Source of the DNA: Actinacidiphila rubida
GTDB taxonomy: Bacteria > Actinomycetota > Actinomycetes > Streptomycetales > Streptomycetaceae
DNA length: 64,000 bases
Direction: 5' to 3'
Assembly: GCF_900110255.1 (NCBI RefSeq)
Contig: NZ_FODD01000025.1
Location: forward strand, 83,767 to 147,766
Shown here: piece by piece, positions 19,108 through 26,143 of the stretch
How positions within the stretch are numbered: position 1 is the first letter of the stretch
Layout: each line of letters opens with the position of its first letter
Notes under the pieces: model-generated
Databases searched by the model: none
What the model was told of the DNA's origin: nothing
The model's input: the letters and a program-made list of their open reading frames with translations, nothing else
Translations under genes and position numbers: made by a program

Positions 19108-21750
19108 TCAGCCGAGAGGGGCCGTGGGCAGCGGCACGCGAGCGCGCGCGCCGGTCCAGGGCAGGAAGGGGGTGCCGGCCAGGGCCGTGCCCAGCGCCAG
19201 CAGCACGCCGGCGGAACCGGTGGCCAGGTCGGTCGACAGGCGGAGCAACTGGTCGCCGGGGAAGGCGAGATGGCCCTCGTACGGGATCTGGTGCAGGGCG
19301 AGCGCCGCCCGTTGCCGGTCGAGCGGGGCGGCCGCCCCGGCGTCCGCGCCCGTGCCCTGCCCGGCGCCTGGGTCCGCGGGCCGCCCCGTGCCCGCGTGCC
19401 TGCGGCCGGTCGCGGCCAGGTACCCGAGCAGCCCGGCGCGACCGTTGAACAGGCCGGACTGGATCACGAACTCCGGTTCCGCGGCGCGCCGGACGGCCGT
19501 CTCGTGCCGTGCGAGCCCGTTGTCCGGGCGGTGTGCCAGCAGGGCGTCGAGCACCAGCCCGATCCCGGCACTGCCCGTCTCCACGTAGGGCAGGACGCGA
19601 CGGCCGTCGACGACCTGCAGCGTGCCGTCGGCGACGCTCGCGCACCGCTCGAAGTCCAGTCCGAGCAGCGCCTCGGCGCGGTCCAGCAGGCCGGTGTCCC
19701 CGGTGTGCTCGGACAGCCGTATCAGCGCCAGGGCCGTCCCCGACGCGCCCGCCAGCAGGCCCACCCGGCGCGCCGGGTCGCTCGTGCCGGCCCTCTCCAG
19801 GGTGTCCGCGGCGGACCGGGCCAGGGCCAGGGCGCGGTCGGCCGGCCCGGACTCGCCGGTGGCCTCCGCGAAGTGGAGCAGTGCGAGGGCGATCCCGGGT
19901 GCCCCGCCGGCCAGGTCGGTGCCGGCGTCCTCGTCGGGAGCCTTGGCGAGGCGCCGCATCAGCCGGAGCGCGGCCTCGTGCTCGCCGAGGAGGTCCAGCG
20001 CGTAGGCCGTGCCGTGCCCGCCGTGGTAGAGGCCCGGCACGGTGGACTGCGCCTCGGCCGCCTCGACCAGCCATCGCACGTGCGCGGGGTCGATCGCGGC
20101 TCCGGTGGCGTGCAGGGCGTACAGGACGCCCGCCGCGCCGTGCGCCAGGCCCAGCCCTCCGTGGGTGAACTGGGCGACGTCGCCGGGGAAGAGCCGGTCG
20201 GTGCGGCCGGGGGTGGCGGCGGCCGCGATCCCCGCGGCGAGCGAGTCCCGGAGGGCCGGCCAGTCGGGGGCGGGCGCGGTGAGCAGCGCCTGGAGTTCGG
20301 CGCGGCGCCGGCCGAACGCCGGGCGCGGGGTGCGCCCGTCGCCGGCCGCCGGGCCGAGCAGCCGCCGGATCTCGTCGGTGTATCCCGCGGGGACCGGGAA
20401 CCGGCGCTCCAGGACGTCGGCGAGTTCGCCCGCCTTGCCCGGGTCGAGACCGGTGAGCTGGAGCAGCGGCAGGAACAGCCAGAGCCGGATGGCGGCCAGC
20501 CCGTACCGGTCGATCTGCGGGCCGGAGTAGCCGCCGGGCGCGGCGAAGCCGGCGGCGCCCAGCGCGGGGCGGACGAAGTCGTCGACGGTGCTGGCGAGTT
20601 CGAAGTCGATGAAGCAGATCTCGCCGTCGGGGCGCACGATCACGTTCCGCGGGTGGAGGTCGCCGAAGACCACCCCGCGGGCGTGGATCGCGTCCAGGGT
20701 GCGCCCGACCCGGCCGACCAGGTCGAGCGCGTCGCGGCAGTACTCCGCCACGGCGTCCGGTCCGGCGTCCGGGTGGATCAGCGGGTAGCGGGCGGTCAGC
20801 CACTCGCTGAGGGACCTGCCCTCGACGTACTCCTGCACCAGGAACTCGTGCTCCCAGGCGGTGAGGACGCCGTGCTCCGCGGGGACGCCCGGCACGCCGG
20901 CGAGCCGGACGAGGACGGCGTGCTCGCCGCGCAGACGCGCCACGGCGTCGACACCGCGCTGGTCGAGGCCGGCGTAGGGCCGCGCCTCCTTCAGCACCAC
21001 CTGCTCGCCGGTGCCGGGGTCCCGTGCCAGGTAGACGCCGCCCGCGTTGGAGAAGTGCAGGACCCGCTCCACCGTGTAGGGCAGCCCGGTGTCCCGCGCC
21101 CCGGTCCGCCGCTCGACGGCGGCGGCGACGCAGCGCGGCACCGGCGCCCACGGCGGGACGGCGAATCCGGGCCCGCGCACGTCGGGCACCAGCGTGCCGT
21201 CCGGTTCCCGCAGGGCGAGCACGCGTGCCCCGGACGCGTCACGGCAGTACAGCTCCTCGAACCCCCCGTACCTCAGGTAGAGCGGGCCGCCCTCCCAGCG
21301 CGCGTCGCTGAGGATGTACGGGCCCTTGCGGCCGGCGAGCAGGCCGCCGAGACCGTCGAGGCAGCGCTCCAGCTCGGCGTCGTCCGCCGGGTACACCGTG
21401 CAGAACTTCCCGCTGGACCCGCGCGCCGCGTACTTCGAGTTCTGCACCTGGAGGATCGGCAGCCCGCGCAGGAACTTGAAGGTGACGCCCTCGCGCAGGC
21501 AGTAGTCCCAGACGGTGTCCAGGACCTCCTCGGCGTCCTCGGTGCGCGCGGACACGTGGATCTTCCAGCCCTGCGCGGGCAGCCGCACGTCCGCCGGCCG
21601 CACGATCGACCAGATCTCCCCCTCGCCGTGCTCCCACCCCTCGGGCAGCGGCCTGGTCACATGGGCGAACTCCTCCTGCGCTCCCCAGCGCCGGGGCGTG
21701 TCGTAGAAGTACGGGTCGGCGTAGGCGTAGGCCTCGTACCGGTTGTCCAA
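19108..21750 (-). CDS. lanKC: Class III lanthipeptide synthetase LanKC (RamC-like)
   Basis: An 880-residue trifunctional enzyme. Residues ~1-210 are the lyase-like domain with GWKIHVSAR and VTFKFLRGLP. Residues ~220-480 are the Ser/Thr kinase domain: QVVLKEARPY (ATP lysine near 250), catalytic loop GVVFGDLHPRNVIV (near 361) and CFIDFE (near 381) in place of DFG, as usual in this family. Residues ~520-880 are a LanC-like cyclase (HGGLGLAHGAAGVLYAL, LYHGGHGTAYALDLLG) lacking the zinc cysteines, typical of class III. The start is a TTG with AGGAGG 7-8 nt upstream. It should phosphorylate, eliminate and cyclise the adjacent 45-residue precursor. Confidence 0.95.
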   Translation of the reverse strand: MDNRYEAYAYADPYFYDTPRRWGAQEEFAHVTRPLPEGWEHGEGEIWSIVRPADVRLPAQGWKIHVSARTEDAEEVLDTVWDYCLREGVTFKFLRGLPILQVQNSKYAARGSSGKFCTVYPADDAELERCLDGLGGLLAGRKGPYILSDARWEGGPLYLRYGGFEELYCRDASGARVLALREPDGTLVPDVRGPGFAVPPWAPVPRCVAAAVERRTGARDTGLPYTVERVLHFSNAGGVYLARDPGTGEQVVLKEARPYAGLDQRGVDAVARLRGEHAVLVRLAGVPGVPAEHGVLTAWEHEFLVQEYVEGRSLSEWLTARYPLIHPDAGPDAVAEYCRDALDLVGRVGRTLDAIHARGVVFGDLHPRNVIVRPDGEICFIDFELASTVDDFVRPALGAAGFAAPGGYSGPQIDRYGLAAIRLWLFLPLLQLTGLDPGKAGELADVLERRFPVPAGYTDEIRRLLGPAAGDGRTPRPAFGRRRAELQALLTAPAPDWPALRDSLAAGIAAAATPGRTDRLFPGDVAQFTHGGLGLAHGAAGVLYALHATGAAIDPAHVRWLVEAAEAQSTVPGLYHGGHGTAYALDLLGEHEAALRLMRRLAKAPDEDAGTDLAGGAPGIALALLHFAEATGESGPADRALALARSAADTLERAGTSDPARRVGLLAGASGTALALIRLSEHTGDTGLLDRAEALLGLDFERCASVADGTLQVVDGRRVLPYVETGSAGIGLVLDALLAHRPDNGLARHETAVRRAAEPEFVIQSGLFNGRAGLLGYLAATGRRHAGTGRPADPGAGQGTGADAGAAAPLDRQRAALALHQIPYEGHLAFPGDQLLRLSTDLATGSAGVLLALGTALAGTPFLPWTGARARVPLPTAPLG

Positions 21751-21776
21751 CGAAAACCCTCCTCGGACGGCGGCGC

Positions 21777-21858
21777 GGACGGATCGGCAGGGAACGGATC
21801 AGCGGGGACGGATCGGCGTTGACTGGAATTCCCGCATTCCCGCATTCCGGAATTCCGG
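21777..21858. repeat. Short direct repeats upstream of lanKC
   Basis: Three ~14-bp copies of GGRACGGATCRGCRG lie at 21777-21818, followed at 21825-21858 by GGAATTCC-type palindromes interleaved with two CCCGCATTC units. They sit 27-108 bp upstream of the lanKC start, where a regulator would bind. The rest of the gap up to 22602 (about 850 bp in all) contains no gene I can support. Confidence 0.5.
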
Positions 21859-22602
21859 CAGGACGTGCGGCGAAGTCCCCGCGGTGGACGGCCATTTCAC
21901 GAGCCGTCCGGAATCCGCGGTGCGACCATCCGAAATATGACCGGGCCGTCGGGGTGACGGCAACGGCGCTACGGAGCCCATTGCCCGCGGCGTATGCGCA
22001 CCGGCGTGGTGGATCCGGCGGACGGCGCGCGTCACGGGCGGGAGTGCGCCGGGCCGGGCCGGAGCGCCCCTCGTACCCGCCCCATCCGTCCCACGCGCCC
22101 CGGTGCGCGCCGGCTGGGCAACCGTGCCCTGAACGCCGCCCACCTGCACGGTCGGCGCCGGCGACGGCACGCATGGCACACACGGGCCGCGGACGCCAGG
22201 GCGCGGCGGGCATCCCAAGGAGAGGCCTCAAGAGCCCTGCCGCGAGCGGCCGTTCAAAGGAGAGGCAGTCTTGACAGCGGCCTATGACGCCCTCCTCGTG
22301 CATTCACCACAAGGAGTGCGGCGGCAATTCCGCACGGACCCGGCGCCGGGGCGGTGGAGGGGAACTACGCCGGTCCGCCAACGCCCTTACGTCAAAAGGC
22401 GGTTGCCGTTTCGTCGGTTTCGCACGCTCGGTGAGGCGCTGGCCCGCGGCGGCGTCGTCCCGTTCCTGGCGCGACGGCCGGACAAGGGCACCCGGCCGGC
22501 GCCGGTGCGGTCCCGGACCGCCAAGGGCCCTGGTAGCGTCCGCACATTCGTCCGAGCACGGAACGCCCGTGCCCGAACCGTTCGTCGAGGGGACCTTCGA
22601 CC

Positions 22603-23346
22603 GTGGAGACCTGGAACCGGCAGCCCGGCGTGCCCCCACGACCCCCGGGCGCGTGGCAGGGGTGGGGGTCTGGGCAGCAGGCGGTGCGGCGGGCGGGCAG
22701 CCGGGTGCCGCTCGCGCTGGCCCTGTGCGTCGCGGCGGCCGGCGCGCTCCTGGCGGTGACGAGCGTCCTGGTGACCGCGTTCGCGGCCGACGGCGGCCGG
22801 ACGATGCGGGTCCGGAGCGACTCGATGGCACCGACCTACCAGCCGGGAAGCATCGTCACCGTGCACGACACCGGCGGCTCGCCCGTCCGGCGCGGGCAGG
22901 TCGTCGTGTTCTCGGCCCGCGACTGGGGTACCGACCAGGTCTTCATGCAGCGCGTGGTGGGCGTCGGCGGCGACCGCGTGGCCATCGACCCGGCGGGCGT
23001 CGTGAGCGTCAACGGCACCGCCTTGGGCGAGCCGTACCTCGCTCCCGGTCCCACGCCCGGCATGCCCGTCGACGTCACCGTGCCCGCGGGCCGGCTGTTC
23101 CTCCTGGGCGACCACCGGAACGACGCCGTCGACTCGCGCAGCCACCAGAGCGAGCAGGAGGGGACCATCGCGCAGGCGGCCGTCGTCGGCACGGTGTCCC
23201 CGGGGACGAGCGCGCCCTCCCCCGACCGCCTGTGGACGTGGGCCGGCACCGCCGTCGCCCTCGCGGGCCTGGGCGCGGCGGGTGTCGCCGCCGCCGTCCG
23301 GCGCCGCGGTACCGCCGCCCCCGCGTGGCCGCCCGCCGCACCCTGA
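22603..23346 (+). CDS. Signal peptidase I-like membrane protein, catalytic lysine replaced
   Basis: A 247-residue S26-family protein. One membrane helix lies at residues ~36-62, the box B serine motif VRSDSMAPTYQPGS has S74, and GDHRNDAVDSRSH is the C-terminal box E; a second helix lies at ~205-225. In box D, where signal peptidases have KR before VVGxxGD, this protein reads FMQRVVGVGGD: the general-base lysine position is Q116. SipW/Sec11 types have His there; Gln is unusual. The GTG start has GAGGGG upstream. It may be inactive or specialised. It is convergent with the ABC genes and upstream of nothing obvious. Confidence 0.8.
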   Translation: METWNRQPGVPPRPPGAWQGWGSGQQAVRRAGSRVPLALALCVAAAGALLAVTSVLVTAFAADGGRTMRVRSDSMAPTYQPGSIVTVHDTGGSPVRRGQVVVFSARDWGTDQVFMQRVVGVGGDRVAIDPAGVVSVNGTALGEPYLAPGPTPGMPVDVTVPAGRLFLLGDHRNDAVDSRSHQSEQEGTIAQAAVVGTVSPGTSAPSPDRLWTWAGTAVALAGLGAAGVAAAVRRRGTAAPAWPPAAP

Positions 23347-23374
23347 GCAGGCAAGCAAAGACCCCAGGGCCTGC

Positions 23375-23411
23375 CGTGCGGATCTCCGCGACGCCGCGGA
23401 GAATCCGCACG
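23375..23411. terminator. Bidirectional terminator after the signal-peptidase-like gene
   Basis: CGTGCGGAT-CTCCGCG / CGCGGAG-A-ATCCGCACG forms a 16-bp stem with one bulge and a 4-nt loop between two convergent genes. Confidence 0.85.
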
Positions 23412-23418
23412 ACAGACC

Positions 23419-24348
23419 CTAGCGACCGCCGTGGTCCTCGTAGGCCTGGACGACCTCGTCGGTGGGGCCGTCCATCAGGAGCTCGCCCCGCTCGATCCAC
23501 AGCACGCGGTCGCAGGTGTCGCGGATCGAGGTGTTGTTGTGGCTGACCAGGAAGACGGTGCCGGCCTCCTTGCGCAGTTCCCTGATCCGCTCCTCGGAGC
23601 GCTTCTGGAACGCGCGGTCGCCGGTGGCCAGCGCCTCGTCGATCATCAGGACGTCGTGGTTCTTCGCCGCCGCGATGGAGAACCGCAGCCGGGCGGCCAT
23701 GCCGGAGGAGTAGGTCCGCATCGGCAGCGAGATGAAGTCGTCCTTCTCGTTGATGCCGGAGAAGTCGACGATGTCCTGGTAGCGGGAGTGGATCTCCTCC
23801 TGCGACATGCCCATGGCCAGGCCGCCGAGCAGGACGTTGGTGCCGCCGGTGAGGTCGTTCATCAGAGCGGCGTTGACGCCCAGCAGCGACGGCTGGCCGT
23901 CCGTGTAGACCCTGCCGCGGTCGGCGGGCAGCAGGCCGGCGATGGCCTTGAGCAGGGTGGACTTGCCGGAGCCGTTGGAACCGATGATCCCGATCGCCTC
24001 GCCGCGGTAGGCCGTGAAGGTGACGCCCCTGACGGCGTGCACGGTCGTGACGTTGGGCGAGCCCTGGCGCAGCAGCATCCGCCGCAGCGCCGCGGTGGCG
24101 TTGCCGTGGCCGGTGCCGGTGCCGTAGATCCGGTAGATGACGTGCAGGTCGTCGACCACGACCGTGGGCACCCTGGACACGTCGGGGGCAGCCTGATCGG
24201 ACCCGGCGGCGGGCTCGGGCCCGGCGTCGGGGACGGCCGCCGGGTCGGACCCGGCGGCGGGGACGGCGGAGGCCGGAACGGCGAGGGGCGGCTGCTGCCG
24301 CGCCGTGCCGCTGTCGGCCGCCGCCCGCTCGGCGGAGGATTCAGCCAC
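23419..24348 (-). CDS. TagH-type ABC transporter ATPase (polysaccharide or teichoic acid export)
   Basis: A 309-residue ATPase. About 55 N-terminal residues are Ala/Pro-rich with a repeated AAGSD segment. The ATPase has Walker A IGSNGSGKST (G123-T131), the family-typical signature YSSGMAARLRFS and Walker B VLMIDEALATGD. Proteins of this type drive export of undecaprenyl-linked polymers with a two-component permease. The GTG start at 24348 (AGGAG, 7 nt spacing) overlaps the permease end by 8 nt. The substrate is not indicated, as no glycosyltransferases flank it. Confidence 0.9.
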   Translation of the reverse strand: MAESSAERAAADSGTARQQPPLAVPASAVPAAGSDPAAVPDAGPEPAAGSDQAAPDVSRVPTVVVDDLHVIYRIYGTGTGHGNATAALRRMLLRQGSPNVTTVHAVRGVTFTAYRGEAIGIIGSNGSGKSTLLKAIAGLLPADRGRVYTDGQPSLLGVNAALMNDLTGGTNVLLGGLAMGMSQEEIHSRYQDIVDFSGINEKDDFISLPMRTYSSGMAARLRFSIAAAKNHDVLMIDEALATGDRAFQKRSEERIRELRKEAGTVFLVSHNNTSIRDTCDRVLWIERGELLMDGPTDEVVQAYEDHGGR

Positions 24349-25210
24349 GTCCGTACTCCTCTTCGGACGACCAGAAGAACGCGTACCCGGCACCTGCCGC
24401 CACAGTCGCCCAGATCAGTGCGAGCGGCCACACGTGCGGCGGCAGGCGGGCCCCGGTCACCGTGTCGATCAGGGCGTACCTCATCAGGCTCACATAGATC
24501 AGCGCCGGATTGGTCTCCAGCAGCCGCACCAGGGGATGCGGGGCGCCCGCGGTGATCTTCGACAGGTCGTAGAAGATCCCCGAGAGGTACATCCAGGTGC
24601 GCAGCAGGAACGGCAGCAGCTGGGCGAAGTCGGTGGTGCGCGCCCCGACCCTGGCCAGGGCGAGGGCCAGCCCGGCGTTGAACACCGACTGCAGCACCAG
24701 GGCGGGGACGGCGAGCAGCCACCGGGAGGTGACCGGCACCCCGTCGGCCACCAGCACCAGGGCCAGCACGCCCAGGGCCAGCATCAGCTGCCGGAGCTGC
24801 AGCAGCGTGGCGGCCAGCGGAAGGCTCGCCCGGGGGAAGTGCAGGGCCCTGACCAGGCCGAGGTTGTCGGTGAGCGAGCGGGCGCCGGACATCGCGGCGG
24901 ACTGCGTGAAGGTGAAGACGAAGACGCCGGTGCACAGGAACGGGATGTAGTCCGGGACGCCGTGGCCGGCGCCCAGCAGCATCCCGAAGACCAGGAAGTA
25001 GACGGCCGCGTTGAGCAGCGGGGTGAGCACCTGCCAGAGCTGGCCGAGCCGGGCCCCCGAGTACAGGGCGGACTGGCGGGCGGCGGCCAGCGCGGTGATG
25101 AAGTGGCGGCGCGCCCACAGCTGGCGGGCGTAGGCGCCCGGGCCCGGCCGGGCGCCGCTCACCGACAGGCCGTGGCTGGCCGCGAGAACCGCGGCGGGAG
25201 AAGCGGACAT
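24341..25210 (-). CDS. TagG-type ABC transporter permease
   Basis: A 289-residue ABC-2 permease with about six membrane helices, including NAAVYFLVFGMLLGAG and TWMYLSGIFYDLSKI, which is typical of Wzm/TagG proteins. It forms an exporter with the overlapping ATPase gene. The ATG at 25210 lies 6-7 nt after a -10 element, so the mRNA may be leaderless. It is controlled from the region shared with the divergent tetR. Confidence 0.88.
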   Translation of the reverse strand: MSASPAAVLAASHGLSVSGARPGPGAYARQLWARRHFITALAAARQSALYSGARLGQLWQVLTPLLNAAVYFLVFGMLLGAGHGVPDYIPFLCTGVFVFTFTQSAAMSGARSLTDNLGLVRALHFPRASLPLAATLLQLRQLMLALGVLALVLVADGVPVTSRWLLAVPALVLQSVFNAGLALALARVGARTTDFAQLLPFLLRTWMYLSGIFYDLSKITAGAPHPLVRLLETNPALIYVSLMRYALIDTVTGARLPPHVWPLALIWATVAAGAGYAFFWSSEEEYGRG

Positions 25211-25216
25211 GGGCCG

Positions 25217-25287
25217 ACCGTACGCAGAACCACGACGGAACGCAACCGTTCCGTCGTTACGTCGCCGTCACGACGCTGCGCTAGGCT
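25217..25287. promoter_or_regulatory. Shared operator and divergent promoters for tagGH-like and tetR genes
   Basis: ACGACGGAAC (25232-25241) and GTTCCGTCGT (25248-25257) form a perfect 10-bp inverted repeat with a 6-bp spacer. On the minus strand, TTGCGT (25240-25245) and TACGGT (25217-25222) are 17 nt apart and overlap the operator. On the plus strand, TAGGCT (25282-25287) lies 6 nt before the tetR ATG. A TetR dimer bound here would block both promoters. Confidence 0.8.
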
Positions 25288-25293
25288 CGTGCC

Positions 25294-25917
25294 ATGACGA
25301 CGGAACGGGACGCGGCGGGCGGCGGCGCGCAGCGTCGGGCGCCGGCGGGCGCGGCGGTGCTGCGCGAGGACGTGACGGACGCGATCCGCGCGGCGGTCTT
25401 CGCCGAGCTGGCGGAGGTCGGGTACGGGCGGATGTCGATGGAGGGCATCGCCCGCCGGGCCGGTGTCGGCAAGGCCGCGGTGTACCGCCGGTGGCGGTCG
25501 AAGCTGCCGCTGGTGCTGGATCTGGTGCCGGCCGTGGCGGCCGGCGGGCTGCCGGTGCCGGACACCGGCACGCTGCACGGCGACGTGCGGGAAGTGCTGG
25601 AGGTGGCGGCGCGGGCACTCGGCCATCCGGTGGCCGCGCAGATCGTCCCCGACCTGCTCGCCGAGGCGGCGCGCAGCCCCGAGATGGCGGAGGCGCTGCG
25701 GTCGGCGCTGCGCGGGACGTACGGCGGGATCGCGGAGGCGGTCGTCCGCCAGGCCGTCGCCCGCGGCGAGCTCGCCCCCACCACGGATCCCGGTCTCGCC
25801 CTCGACCTGCTCGCGGGCCCGCTCTACTGGCACGTCTCCGTGATGCGCGCGCCCCTCCCCCCGCCCACCCTCGACCATCTCGCCAGGGCCACCACCGCCG
25901 CCCTCACCACCTCCTGA
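25294..25917 (+). CDS. TetR-family transcriptional regulator
   Basis: A 207-residue repressor. The N-terminal helix-turn-helix is MEGIARRAGVGKAAVYRRWRSK (residues ~50-70); the rest is the ligand-binding domain with a C-terminal region of the type ending in LAGPLYWHVSVM. No ribosome site precedes the ATG, and a -10 element lies 7 nt away, so the transcript is probably leaderless. Its divergent position and the 25232-25257 operator suggest it represses itself and the polymer exporter. Confidence 0.9.
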   Translation: MTTERDAAGGGAQRRAPAGAAVLREDVTDAIRAAVFAELAEVGYGRMSMEGIARRAGVGKAAVYRRWRSKLPLVLDLVPAVAAGGLPVPDTGTLHGDVREVLEVAARALGHPVAAQIVPDLLAEAARSPEMAEALRSALRGTYGGIAEAVVRQAVARGELAPTTDPGLALDLLAGPLYWHVSVMRAPLPPPTLDHLARATTAALTTS

Positions 25918-26143
25918 CCCGCCCCGCCGGGGACGCGGCCGGCCGGCGGATCACCGGAGAGCACCCCGGGCGCCGAGGGGCGCGCAGTCCCGCGGCCCTC
26001 GGCCCGGAGGTGCCCCCCACGCCGCTCCAGGAGCGCGGCGGCGGCGAGCCGGCCACACGGCCCGGACGCACCACCGCCCGGGCGGGCCCGCCGCCGAAGC
26101 GACCGGCCCACCCGGGCGGTGGAGGAACCCGGAGCGGGAGGCG

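Noticed and set aside
19066..21822. A 918-codon plus-strand frame opposite lanKC.
   Set aside because: It is the complement of a gene with clear kinase and cyclase motifs and has no recognisable domain.
22271..22602. A TTG start behind AAAGGAGAGG opening a frame (TAAYDALLVHSPQG...).
   Set aside because: The ribosome site is good, but the codons lose GC3 bias after a few residues, the frame runs into the signal-peptidase-like gene in another frame, and no family is recognised.
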